Below, in pieces: positions 53,250-64,000 of a stretch of 64,000 nucleotides of DNA; positions within the stretch are counted from its first letter, which is position 1; each line of letters starts with the position of its first letter. The DNA comes from Spirosoma telluris. Its GTDB lineage: Bacteria > Bacteroidota > Bacteroidia > Cytophagales > Spirosomataceae. The notes under the pieces are model-generated. The model was given only the letters and a program-made list of their open reading frames with translations. It was not told where the DNA came from and searched no databases. The stretch covers positions 4,418,501 through 4,482,500 of the forward strand of contig QLII01000001.1 in the NCBI GenBank assembly GCA_003259005.1, read 5' to 3'. Position numbers and translations under genes: made by a program.

Positions 53250-56200
53250 TTATTCAGCCAGATTAAACTTCACCTGCACACCACCCGCCGTGGTAGCCCG
53301 CTTGAAGGAGTTCGAAACGAGTGGGTCGTTAAACGTCCGGTCGAAATATAGGTTGAAATTCAGGCGCTTACTAACAATATAGCTGATCTGGGGGCGCAAC
53401 TGGAAGTTCACGTTACCCGCCGTAACAATCTGCTCAGCATCCAGCTTCCGCTGAATGGTTCGCGTATCCCGGAAGGTGAGTGCTAAGGAGAACGTCAGGT
53501 CGTTTTTTAACTTCTTATAGGCCCCATTAATCCGGAACGGAATTCGGAAGTTTTGTCGCGTGAAGCCCATAGACGCGGTCAGATCTTTATTACTCAATTC
53601 GGCAACCTGAGCGTTCGACAGGCTTAAGGCTACATCGCGGCTCTGGTTGTAAGCCAATTGGCCACTAATCCGATTTTTCGTCTGAAACTGGACACCAATC
53701 ATGGGTGCAAACTTTTCCGACATCGTAATCGTACTCATTGCCACAATGGGAACAAACTGGTTCAACTGGTTGGTAAGCGTTCCAACCCCAAAGTTCTGTA
53801 CCGATAAGTTTACATAGGCCGCTCCATAATCCAAATTCGAGATGAAGTTGCCAACGCTATAGGTCGATGAATAACTATGGTTGATTGTGAAGGCAGAGAA
53901 ATATTTACGAATAAACCCTAATCCTGAAATGCCGTTATACGTAACCTGCCAGTTCGGTAGTGGGAAATTGTAGAAGGGCGAGAATTTCGCTTTCTCTTTT
54001 TTCTGACCACTGTAGGCTGCAAAAAACGAAGGGATGAGCACATCCTGTGCATTTAAATCATAGGTGCCAGCCCTATTGCCTTCCCTTGCGGCTGCATTAA
54101 GTTTCTGGCTAAAGTAGTTTCGGTAGCTCTCAAGACTATCGAACAAGACAGAACTATTGTCGGAGCGTAATCCTTTAAACGCTGTCCGGAACGACCAGAA
54201 CGACATACTGAATTGGCCACTCCGCACCGGTGTCTGGGTTTCAAACGGACCACCCTGCGAGCCAGGCCGGTAGTATTCCTGATAGGCATCGGTTCGGTCG
54301 AGTCGCCAGTTTATCTGCATCCGGAAGTCTTTAAACGGTTCCAGAGTTGTGCTGGCGGTAAATTTCTTCGTGATATTCTGTTGAAAAGCAGTATTCTGAA
54401 CCGTACTGGGTGATAGCCAGCCTTTCTGAGCGGCTTTATACGCAATACTATGATCCTGGCTACCCAATACAAAACCCAGACCTGGTGCGTTTTCGGCACT
54501 AAGTCCAAAGAATTTTGGTGTTGGCAGGAAACCTGGCAGAATCGTGGACTCCAGCAAATTATACGAGAAGTTAATACCCCGCACAGTCAGCAAAGCGCGC
54601 GTAAAGTTTTTGAGTATTTTACTGTCACCACGTACAATATCTTCAACATCACCAGGGTTACGGGCAAAGTTTTTCCGAACCGGCGCGGGTGTATTGGCAA
54701 AGCGCAGGTACCGAATTTTGTTATACAGCCTGATTAAATCAACTCGTCCCGTAATGCCTTGTTCGCGCTCATTGCGAATAACATTACCAAAGGGCACACC
54801 CAGCGAATCGACAATGCCATAAGAGTTTGCCTGGAACTGATAGCCAACCCTATAACTGGCGTCGGCAGCAATCCAGTCGAGTAGGGGAATCTTGTCTAAT
54901 GGCAGTCGATAGGTAGCCCGGATATCCTGTACGAAGTTTTTCATGCGACCCAGGTGTTTGATGCTATTGATAATCGAATCACGTTTTGCCTGGGTATTGA
55001 TATCCCCCGCCGGTTCGTCGATAATCGCATTGGCCTGTGCATGATACGTTAGCACTAAGCTGCGCGTCAGGTTCCAGGTCAGATCGTAGTAGCGATTAAA
55101 CAGAAAATACTTCTCGAATTGGGGCAGAATACCGTTCGTTGTCAGGTCTGATGAGCGCAGTTGGGTTTTTATGTAACTCCGATCCATATCGGTACGAATC
55201 GATACCAGAGACGGTAGCAACGTCAGGTTAAAATCTTTGAGCCAGCGCAAATAGGGAGCTTCAAACGAAGCCACATTCCGGAAAGGCTCAAACGGCTTTG
55301 GCTGTGCGCTGTAGGTATACGAAATGCCCCTCGATTCTGTCGTTGCAGGTATTCCTGCGTCAGAATGTTTGTGCGTTTCATATCGTTGAACGCATAGGTA
55401 AACGCAAAATTTTCAAAATCCCAGAAGTGCGATTTCGCATTCGGATTGGTTTTCACCTTCCTCACGTTCGAGAAATTATACCCCCGTCGTGTTGTATTAT
55501 CCTGCACTAACTGGCGGTAACTGTCGCGCTCGGCTTCCGACGATTTTGTCGACAGTGAAGTTTGCAGCGGGGTATCTGGGTCTAACGGGTCAAAGTGCGG
55601 ATCGACGTTACGGTGATCATAATTGACGTAGAAAGGAATCTTCAGCCCCCATGTAGCGGGCAAAAATTTATCGATAGCAAGAGCCGACGATAATCCAAAC
55701 TCCGTAGTTGTCTCTAGGGCCCGTTCACCTATACGCGTCTGTACTCCTCCGAAACCAAAGGTCGTAATGCGGCCTGAAGCTGTAAGCGTGCCCAGGTCCG
55801 CTAATTTCATATTTACCGAACCCACAGCTGCCATCCCTGCATGCTGGTCGTAGCCGCTGGCACGCAACTCATCGACCCAGATCGTGAAGCTTTTCGGTCG
55901 TTCGCCATCGCCCAGTATTTTTGGATTACGCATTCCAATCATAATCGACTGCACCGAACTCAAATCAGGGCTACCCACTACAGTTAGTAAATAACGCCCA
56001 TTGGCAGACGACTGCGTAAAGGGCAACGACGTCTTGCGGCCAAACTCCCGATTCCGATTGGCTTTAAGGTCAATTAATTCCTGTAGTGCCAGATCCAGCG
56101 CATTTTCGTCAGGCCAAACCACTTCAGGTGCCTGATTCCCAGCAGGTGTAGCTATCAGTTGGGGAATTTCAATTTCATAATAGTTATCGGTATAATCTGT

Positions 56201-59200
56201 ACCAAGCCGTACAAAAGCAGATACTTGTTTGTTCGCATCGTCACTATTGTTGTTGCTATGCATATGCACAAACATTTTAATCCGCTCCCGAAACAGCAGA
56301 TTGTAGTTTGTGTTTTTGAACGCTCCCCGCGAATCGCCATCGCGTAGGTTCGTTACGCTTAAGCGCATCGACTGCTCGTTCAGTTCAACAATGTTAGGCT
56401 GTGTGTAGTCACGATCCCGAACATAGCCCGGCGGTACAGTGTATTGGTATTTATCGCCACCCGCAGTCGTAGTTTGGGTACTGCTGTTTTCTTCGATGTT
56501 TACGGTTGAGACGGTGAAGTTGGCATCATAGGGTTCAGGAACTTCCTGCAAGCCATGCTGGGTCAGATCGCCGGTATACTTACGATATTGGTTAGCCTCC
56601 ATCTGCAATTCGGCAAACCGAAGCACAACGGGGTCAGCAAAGTTGGTCAGGTACATCCGCATAAACCGGATAGATTTATACCCGTTGATGCTTCCTACTT
56701 TCCGCAAGGGTTCCCGCACCGGAATCCGGAACTGATACCAGTTTACGGGGCCACCCGGCGTGTTCACCGTTACCTTATCAACGATGTATTTACTCTGGCC
56801 AACTTCCAGCTTATCAGGCTGTAGGTCTATCTCATATTCGTAATAGGCCTCATTGTCATTGATGGTATTGTCGATATTAAGGTCTTCAATATCAGGCAAT
56901 GTGGTCGATGCGGGCGTCAGATATTGGTTGGCGCTGGTGTTTTCGGGCGAGTTGTTTTCCATGCCCATGAACTTCTTATACCGGGCAACAATGTACTTCT
57001 GCTGGTCGGCATCGTCGCCGAGATAAAATTTGAAGTCATCGCCGGAGGGGTCCTGCTCAATCTCGGCAAATGCATCTGCACTAACCTTCGGGCGGATTGC
57101 ATTCAGGTAATTCCTAAAAAAGTCTTTCTCGGCCGGAACCCCGCTTGGAATAGTTGGTTGACTACTTAAGCCATCCAGACCAATATCCTGTTGCGCCCTG
57201 GAGCCGGTCTGAAATGCATTCGTAACAAATTGCCGTGTGGGTGCTCGTCCCCAGGCAGTAGCATCGGTACCGGGATTGCGCGTACTAACGGCCGAGTCGA
57301 GTGGAAACCCATTTTCAAACTCGTAGCGGCTATCCTTAACAACGTCCTCTGAAACATCACCCAGGTTAAATACTAATTTCCCTCCACCCCGACGACTTCC
57401 ACCCTTCAACGTCTGGTTAGGGTTTGGACCATAGCGAATGTCTCCCGCATCACCCTTCACAAAGGGGTCCATAAGCCAGAAGGTGATGTTCTCTACGTTG
57501 GCATTGTCGAAATCAATGTCTGAAGCAATGGCCCGGGTCACCGCACCAAAGTTCTGCGTAGGATTTGGCAGAAGCCCATTCACGTCCAGATTCGGGTTGT
57601 AGTTATACATACCCCGTTCCGACGGAAAATAAGCTACGTCCAGGATATTTTCCGGTAACTGCACGGGCCTTGCCGACCGACCGGGGAATAGCTCCTGCGG
57701 CAGGAAAGGACGTTCATACATGTGCTTGTTAGCGTCTTCAACATCAATGTTCGACGATACCCCCAATAACCCGGTTGACCCAAAAATACTCGGGTCAACC
57801 GTGTAGACCGAGATACGGGCACGGTTGTAGGCAAATGGTAGTGGATCAGCAAATGACCCTTGCGGAAATTGCTGAGGGTAGCACCTAGTCGCCAGCGTGT
57901 TGGTTGGCGAGTCAGATCGAAAATAGTACGGGCCGCTTCAAAATCATCCAGATAACTCTCATTTCGGGCTTTCTGGTTAGTACCCGGAAAGAGTTGGGCA
58001 ACCTCGCCATTGAACTGGATGGTCGACATTTCCTTGGTTTGTACGCCGGGCAGAGCATCCAGCAAGCGCGTCAGACCAGGAGCATCTTTGCGAATATTTG
58101 CATTGAGGCCCAAAATTGTGTTGTTAACGGGCTCATTACCAAGGGCTACACGAGTCAGAAAACCAGCTGGGGTTTCTTTCATATGCATGGCGGTCAACCC
58201 TATGATAACATCCTTATTGACAACATAATCCAGGTGCGTACCGATGAGCGTTCGTATCTGATTCTGAAACAAATCAGGCTGTTCGTAACTGATCCGAATC
58301 TCACGGCCCGAATTGGTCACACTCTCATTAATGATCCGAAGTTTGCCAATCTGAGCTTCGAGCACATAGTCTGTCCCGGCCACCAGCGGAACGCCACCGG
58401 CTGTCACCGTAACCGACTGTTCATTCACCCCGTATGGCAATTGTACTTCGGCACCGTTGCCCGACTGGAATGACCCCTTCAGAAAAAACTTGTCTTTGGC
58501 AGCAAGTTGGGCAGCATCGGCTTTCGTAGTCCGATAAAGCTCATTAAAGACGTATTTCGCCTTCAGATTGTCTTCGTCAGCATCAAATTGCTTTTCCAGA
58601 TACGATCCGAAAGGTTCGAGTACAGGAAAGATAATTTTCCCGTAACGGCTATCTATTGTATAGTTTTCGACGTAATCGAAATTACCATCGGGCTGAGCAT
58701 CCAATTGCTGGTTGAGCCGATCCATGCCAAACAGTTGCACCAACGGACGGTTCTGCGTCCGGCGGCCTTCCTGTAGGTTAGGATTATCGATACCCGTTAG
58801 GTCATCTTTGTAAATAACCCGCAATTGAAAACCCTGACGGGTGATTTGGGACGTACTGAGCCCATAGATGTTTTTCATCATCAGGTTCCACATGGGCAAC
58901 TGTAGGTTGTTGCGCAGTGTAGCCGATTTTAACAATTTCAATACCAGTACTTCGTCACCTTTTCGGGCCTGATAATCTTCGGTCAATTCGCCAACTTTAT
59001 AGCGTCGGCCCTGATAGGTGTATTCGTAAGCAACCGCCAGAATTTCGTCGTTGCGAAGAGGGGTTACGAGCGAAATATAGCCCAGATCGGCCTGGAGTCG
59101 ATATTCACGGTCGGTCAGGCGCTTGGCACCCCGTAGCAAATCGAAATCCGTTCCCTTACTTAGCTGGAATGTAGTCGTTAGTTGATCGTTCGTCTGATCT

Positions 59201-60864
59201 ACCTGACGAAACGCGCTATTGGTGTTCGCGGTTAGCTTAGTAAAGAGTCCATTGGCAGTATTGGCAGTAGGCGTCAGGTTATTCCGTGAAAACGGGGACA
59301 AGTTCGGGTTGGTCTGACTATAGGGATTGCCTTCACCCAAGTCCTGAAAACCGGCAATATTTCGAAGTGATTCGGTCGTATTGGTACGGTTCGTTACATA
59401 TACTTCAATCCGGGTCACGTTTACCCCTGACGTTACCTGAGGCATTGTTTTCAACGAGGCCTCGTAGTTAGCCCGAAAAAACTGCGACAGGAAAAAGTGC
59501 TGGTTTTCGTCGTAGCCGTCAGCACGGATTTCAAACGGACGATTCGATGTGCCACCGCGAAGTACAATTTCACTCTTACGTGACCGTTGCTGTGAAGCCA
59601 CCAGGGTAGCGTTCAGTTTGCCAAAACGTAACTGCGTTTTAATTCCAAATAGATTCTGCACGCCCGGAATCAACTGGCTGTTGACTGCCCAACTGATATT
59701 ACCCACTTCAAGCCCCTGTAAAATGCTTTCGTTCTGAGGGGTAAATCCGGGCATTCCGGGGGTAGTCATTCCCGGCAGCGTTGGAGCCCCTGGCAGGGTG
59801 GGTGCCTTCGGTAGGCCAGGCAATCCCTGACCAGTACCAAAAGCGGGAAGCCCACCGCCCGGCTTATAGTTGAGCTTTAGCGCATTTTCAAAATTAAAAC
59901 TCGCCTTCGTATCGAAATTGGCCAGAACGCCGAGTTTCTCTCCAATTTTACCATTGAAGTTAATACTGATCTGCTCATTGAAGAGAAAGTTACCACTACG
60001 ACGTTGCCGAACAGGATAGGCCGGGTTATCATTAAACTGGTAGAGATAACCGAAATCGAGCGTTACAAAGCCATTCGGTTTAAAATCAACCTGACTACCG
60101 CCAAAAAGCCGGTCAATAACAGGCGGCAATTCGAGTTTTGGAATTAATCCACGCCCACTCAATGCACTCTGTCCGTCTCGTTTGGCACCATATTCACGCC
60201 AGACACTTTGCTCAACACGCTGATTCTGCAGTTGATTATAGGTCGAAAACGGAATCGACTCTGCGGGCCGATACGGAAGCCCGAACTGTGATGGCGGCAA
60301 TATCGGGCTGGTTGTTGCCGAACTCGTGGCCGACATAGCCGGTGAGGTCACGTTCGTTTGACCCTGTACTGAATTGGGCGTTGGGGCTCCAGACAACGAC
60401 ACCCCCGTCCGAACCCGCTCGCTAACACCAATACGCCCCTCGGGATCAAGTCGAAAATCGGTTGAGACGCCTTTGGGGTCACGGAGAATAAACGGCGATT
60501 TAGACGGTCGTTCGGAGAAACGCGTGGCTCGCCGGTCAGGCCAGTTTATCGTTGGCCGACGGTTAGCGCTACGAACCGCCCGAATGCTATCGGTTCGATC
60601 CTGAAGTGCTTGTTTAACCGAATCAGCCCGCATAACAGCCCGTCTACGGGCATTGGCTCGCGCGGAATCGGCGGCAGCCTGCTGACGTCTTCCGGCCGCT
60701 CCTCGTTGGGTAGGGGCTGGCTGGCTCTGGCCGATGCTTACACCCAGCCCTAATAGCAGCCAGCATCCCATTATCAGCCAACCGTTCGGAACGAACAGGA
60801 GCCTGCTAATGGCAAGAATGAAGTGACTGGCAACAGAACTGTGAACAAAGTAGTGGTTCACCAT
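53250..60864 (-). CDS. sprA: SprA, type IX secretion outer-membrane translocon (frameshifted twice)
   Basis: A 2,538-residue (repaired) outer-membrane protein, the pore of the type IX secretion system needed for gliding and protein export. Length and content fit: a signal region (MGCWLLLGLGVSIGQSQ at 60771 is the likelier exported start, after a longer extension from 60864), an alanine/arginine-rich linker, repeated SprA-type segments (FVTLDFGYLYQFNDN, NISWAVNSQLIPGVQNLFGI), RGGGKLVFNLGDVSEDVV, and a barrel ending in a C-terminal strand with VQVKFNLAE. Two one-base losses break it at 57876-57878 and 55300-55301; repair restores GATPQQFPQGSFADPL and TAHSPKPFEPFRNV. A promoter is at 60922. Confidence 0.93.
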
Positions 60865-61215
60865 CGGGGGTACTTTCAGGTTCAGTATGAGTAGCGAGGA
60901 TACGTTCTTCTATCAAACGGCCAAAATTAGGCCATTCGTCTAATAGGTCAATAGATTTTTTAATGGGTGGTTTTCTTTAGCTGTGCCATAACCAGGGTAT
61001 AAACTTACACATTAATCTACCTTCATGCGAATAAACTGACCGTCAGTTTCCTGGATATGAAACCATAAGCGGCCTTAGTTAAAGCCGATCTACAATTACC
61101 GGGCCATATTTTCGCGAAGTTTAGGAACAAAAATCGTTGGGGCTGAGGGAACCGTTAGCTAGTCACTCTAGCAGGATGTAGGCAACGATTCAAGGAAAAT
61201 GTTCTATACTTGAGC
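60865..61215. other. 351-base region with sprA promoter
   Basis: It carries the sprA promoter at 60922-60951. The remainder is AT-rich, and TATACTTG at 61202-61209, one mismatch from a -7 element, could serve the downstream DUF2520 gene. No ORF or stable RNA structure is evident. Confidence 0.5.
60922..60951 (-). promoter_or_regulatory. sprA promoter (TTG-N19-TAATTTTG)
   Basis: On the minus strand, TTG (60949-60951), 19 bases and TAATTTTG (60922-60929) match the Bacteroidota -33/-7 consensus at ideal spacing, predicting a transcript starting near 60915 with a 5' leader of about 50 bases before the ATG at 60864. Confidence 0.8.
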
Positions 61216-62016
61216 ATGGAAATTTCGTTCATCGGCGCCGGTAATCTTGCCTGGCATCTTGCGCCAGCTCTTGAAAACGCAGGACATCACATCAACGAGG
61301 TGTATAGCCGCCAGCTTCAGCACTCCCGTCAATTAGTCAGTAACCTCTATGACGCACGAACCCATTCGGAATTAAATTTTGCCGACAGTCCATCCCGTTT
61401 ATTTATTCTGGCGGTTTCGGATCAGGCACTCGAAGAGGTTTGCTCACGATTAGTGCTACCCGAAAATGCGATAGTCGTGCATACCTCAGGTGGACAATCG
61501 CTGCAATCACTGGAACGCTGGATGGCGATCTATAGCGATGTTCCCGTTCAGACCGGGGTTTTCTATGCGTTACAAACATTCACCAAAGGGCAGCCATTCC
61601 TGGCTTTTGAGGAAATTCCTCTTTGTATAGAAGCCTCCGATCCGGCTACAGAAGAGGCATTGGTTCAGCTAGGACAGGACATTAGTGATATTGTCTATTT
61701 GATAACCTCCGATGAACGCCGAACCCTGCATATAGGTGCCGTGTTAGCCTGTAATTTTACAAATCATCTGTTAGCCCTTGCCCATGACCTGACTACGCAG
61801 GAGGGGCTAGAGTTCGATTTACTCCGGCCTATCATCGAAGAGACCTTCCGAAAAGGATTGGCAGCGCCAAATCCCGCCGATGTGCAAACCGGTCCAGCCC
61901 GGCGAGGTGACCTGACAACAATTGATACTCATTTGGCTTATCTTAGCAACCAGCCTCGCGTATCTAACGTATATCAGGTACTCACAGAAAGCATTCAACG
62001 ATATTATAAGAAGTAA
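61216..62016 (+). CDS. DUF2520 / Rossmann-fold oxidoreductase
   Basis: A 266-residue protein with an N-terminal dinucleotide-binding motif (ISFIGAGNLAWHLAPALENAGH), VHTSGGQSLQSLE, then the DUF2520 domain (HIGAVLACNFTNHLLALA, NPADVQTGPARRGD, TIDTHLAYL). The layout resembles F420-dependent NADP reductases and 6-phosphogluconate-dehydrogenase-like enzymes. Substrate unknown. An upstream TTG at 61210 could also start it; the ATG at 61216 is preferred. Confidence 0.85.
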   Translation: MEISFIGAGNLAWHLAPALENAGHHINEVYSRQLQHSRQLVSNLYDARTHSELNFADSPSRLFILAVSDQALEEVCSRLVLPENAIVVHTSGGQSLQSLERWMAIYSDVPVQTGVFYALQTFTKGQPFLAFEEIPLCIEASDPATEEALVQLGQDISDIVYLITSDERRTLHIGAVLACNFTNHLLALAHDLTTQEGLEFDLLRPIIEETFRKGLAAPNPADVQTGPARRGDLTTIDTHLAYLSNQPRVSNVYQVLTESIQRYYKK

Positions 62017-62068
62017 AATCAATGCGGCATTAGCATCTACAGAATCAATAGAAACTACCTAAAAATTC

Positions 62069-63092
62069 ATGAATCAACCGATCCGTCTGCTGGCAATAAC
62101 CTTACTGATCCCGCTCAACTGCCTTGCCCAATGGCAACTGCAAGCTGTTGGCTCCGATGCCAGCTTCAGGGCAGTAAGTGTCGCCAGCCCTGATATTGCC
62201 TGGATTGGTGGTACCAAAGGCACGTTTGTTCGAACAGCCGACGGGGGAAAACCTGGCAAACGGGCACTGTCCCCGATGCCCAAGCCTGCGACTTTCGCGA
62301 TGTCCATGCCGTTGACGCTAAGACGGCCTACCTCATGAGTGCTGGCCCTGCGGAGAAAGGTCAGGCCAGAATTTATAAAACCGGTGATGCTGGACAAACC
62401 TGGACGCTCCAGTATCAAACCCAGCAGCAGGGCGTATTCTTCGACGGAATCGACTTTTGGGACAATCAACATGGGATTGTGTTTAGCGATCCGATTGAAA
62501 ACAAATGGTTTATGCTAACTACCGACGACGGTGGGAAAACCTGGAAACCAGTTTCGCCTGCTACATTACCCCTTATGGAACCGAATGAAGCGGCTTTTGC
62601 GGCCAGCGGCACCAGCCTTGTCGTACATGGAAAGCGAAACGTCTGGATTGCGTCGGGCGGGGGCGCTATGGGCGTGTATTCCGCTCCAGCGACCGTGGAA
62701 AGACCTGGAATGTAACGAACACCCCCTTGCCCGCTGGCGAAGCAACCGGGTTGTTTGGTATGCATTTTTTCAGTGATAAAATCGGGATGGTCGTGGGCGG
62801 CAACTACAAGCAGGAGCAACAACCAGGGCCCAATGCCGCCATCACCCGCGACGGAGGTCAAACCTGGCAACTCGTTGCTCAAACCAATCCTCCTGGCCTG
62901 AAAGAAGCGGTTGCCTTACTACCCGGCGATCGATTACTTACCGTTGGCCCTTCCGGAACTAGCCTGTCTGCCGACCAGGGACAAACCTGGCAGCAACTCG
63001 ATACAGAAGGATTTCATTCCATGGGTTGTGCCAAAGGCACCTGCTATGCAGTCGGCGCTAAGGGAAAAGTAGCCGTACAACAGTTTAAATAG
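62069..63092 (+). CDS. exported YCF48/BNR-repeat protein (frameshifted twice)
   Basis: A 341-residue (repaired) secreted beta-propeller. The signal peptide is MNQPIRLLAITLLIPLNCLA. Six Asp-box-like motifs of the form DGGxTW occur (GGKTWQT, GQTWTLQ, GGKTWKP, RGKTWNV, GGQTWQL, GQTWQQL). Frame breaks at the four-A run 62248-62251 and the five-G run 62659-62663 each need one base; then YLMSAGPAEKGQARIYKTG and RVFRSSDRGKTWNVT join in one frame. The family includes photosystem-assembly factors and sialidase-like propellers; the ligand is unknown here. Confidence 0.85.
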
Positions 63093-63168
63093 TTTTCAGG
63101 AGCGATTAAAATAGCGTGTGCCTTTCTATCGTTATTCAGCCGTGTTGAACGATTAACCACCCTCGGTT

Positions 63169-64000
63169 ATGCCAGTGAGAGCGGCTCTATCTCTATTTAT
63201 TCTTTCCGTATCAGCGGCTTTCTTTAGCCCACTATCTGCCCAGATTCCTAGTAGTCCCGGCACATTTATTTGTAGCTATACAGGTGGGAACGTTTCCCCT
63301 GATGTCCTTTGCTCACCCAAAACCTCCTCCAATGGTCACGCCGAGCGCGTTGTCGACCGGATTCTAAAGCCAATTGGTTTACTCCGTAATTTCAAAGTTA
63401 TTGAATGCTCCAATACCGACAACTGTTTCGCAACCGTTCTGAAAGGCCAGCGATTTATTGTTTACGATGGCGCTTTCATGGCACAAATTGAAGAAGAAAC
63501 CGAAACAGATTGGTCGGCGATCAGCATCATGGCGCACGAAATAGGGCACCATTTGCAGGGTCACACGATTGACGGGCGTGGGGGTCAGCCGATAAAAGAA
63601 ATTGAAGCCGATAAATTTTCGGGCTTTGTCCTGCATCAGTTAGGTGCCTCGCTGGAAGAAGCGACGATAGCGGTAAAAGCGCTGGGCAATGAACACGCTA
63701 CCCTGACGCACCCAGCTAAACCCGCCCGTATTGAAGCGATTCGAAAAGGCTGGCTGGAAGCCGAAGCCATGTATCCCAAAAGCCGGACGGCGGTAAAAAC
63801 GCCAACTGCTATGGCTCCAAAGCCAATGGCCGCCAATACCAGTTTAGCCACGACACCGTCTCGTCCGGTTGTTGCTCCCAAAGCGCCTGTTCAGCGGCCC
63901 GGCACTCGAACGACCGTTGGTTGTGTTTCAGGCGATTGTCAGGATGGAACAGGCGTATTTGTTTACCCAACCCTCGAACGATACGCGGGTGAGTTTGAAG
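63169..64000 (+). CDS. secreted zinc metallopeptidase with MORN-like repeat, 3' partial
   Basis: The frame is open from ATG 63169 to the window end, at least 277 residues. A signal peptide (MPVRAALSLFILSVSAAFFSPLSAQ) is followed by a peptidase domain with the zinc-binding HEIGHHLQGH (His123, Glu124, His127) and a downstream EIEADKFSG that supplies the third ligand, as in M48-type and related gluzincins. After a proline/alanine/threonine-rich linker a repeat starts near residue 245 (SGDCQDGTGVFVYPT, RYAGEF), the MORN pattern. The protein is cut by the end of the window. It is probably an envelope protease with a MORN-type binding tail. Confidence 0.85.
   Translation, partial: MPVRAALSLFILSVSAAFFSPLSAQIPSSPGTFICSYTGGNVSPDVLCSPKTSSNGHAERVVDRILKPIGLLRNFKVIECSNTDNCFATVLKGQRFIVYDGAFMAQIEEETETDWSAISIMAHEIGHHLQGHTIDGRGGQPIKEIEADKFSGFVLHQLGASLEEATIAVKALGNEHATLTHPAKPARIEAIRKGWLEAEAMYPKSRTAVKTPTAMAPKPMAANTSLATTPSRPVVAPKAPVQRPGTRTTVGCVSGDCQDGTGVFVYPTLERYAGEFE

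Noticed and set aside
1..64000. rRNA or tRNA genes
   Set aside because: I looked along both strands for tRNA-like T-loop words and rRNA motifs and saw no convincing cloverleaf. A covariance-model scan would settle this; a hit would overturn the statement.
1..64000. Insertion sequences or transposase genes
   Set aside because: No DDE, HUH or serine transposase motifs occur in any credible frame, and the palindromes have no accompanying transposase.

Overview
The window looks like a chromosomal segment of a member of the Bacteroidota, most likely the order Cytophagales (Spirosoma-like; the genus is inference). The signs are SprA and GldF of the gliding/type IX secretion apparatus, two DUF4199-type membrane proteins, Bacteroidota-style SUF and GcvH genes, many secreted proteins and lipoproteins, and -7 promoter elements of the form TAnnTTTG. 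I see no rRNA, tRNA, CRISPR array, prophage or transposase.

Layout: 1-6 kb is the 3' part of a giant cysteine-containing repeat protein that contains a 1.94-kb near-perfect internal duplication. 6.3-12.7 kb is a SUF iron-sulfur cluster operon (sufC, sufD, a phytase-like secreted protein, sufS, a toxin-antitoxin pair, sufE, a DUF59 protein, a bacilliredoxin); sufB is not present. 12.7-16.9 kb carries eboC, eboB and eboA on the minus strand, with a lipoprotein/beta-barrel pair on the plus strand between eboB and eboA. 17-29.3 kb holds mixed genes: a double SGNH hydrolase, a decayed higBA locus, a tyrosine recombinase, rpsU, ppx, a bile acid:sodium symporter, a nucleotidyltransferase-like pair, MarR, DinB, a thioesterase, a hydrolase, a TonB-like protein and an SDR. 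29.6-34.7 kb holds a glycosyltransferase followed by eboD, eboE and eboF. 34.7-46.6 kb holds lipoproteins, an ECF sigma factor overlapped by a membrane-anchored VWA-like protein, a TMTC-like membrane TPR protein, a nuclease lipoprotein, a desaturase, 6-phosphogluconate dehydrogenase and a TPR protein. 46.7-53.2 kb has vanZ, gldF, two DUF4199 genes, a dihydroorotase homologue lacking its metal-binding histidines, gcvH, an aldo/keto reductase, an SDR and a MerR regulator. 53.2-60.9 kb is sprA; the end holds a DUF2520 protein, a YCF48/BNR-like protein and a partial zinc peptidase with a MORN-like tail.

Two window-wide patterns matter. First, at least 17 frame breaks each need exactly one added base, mostly in short G/C or A runs. 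They hit housekeeping genes (sufC, gcvH, sprA, xerC), so most are probably consensus errors; I therefore report whole genes across the breaks. Second, many gene boundaries carry long stem-loops whose arms are built from shuffled short words, a different word set each time. Several are far longer than ordinary terminators.

The most interesting biology is the complete ebo set (eboA-F, a metabolite-traffic cluster known from scytonemin export in cyanobacteria) split into three pieces within about 22 kb. Also notable are the toxin-antitoxin pair coupled into the suf operon, the hairpin family, and a sigma factor paired with a VWA-like membrane protein.
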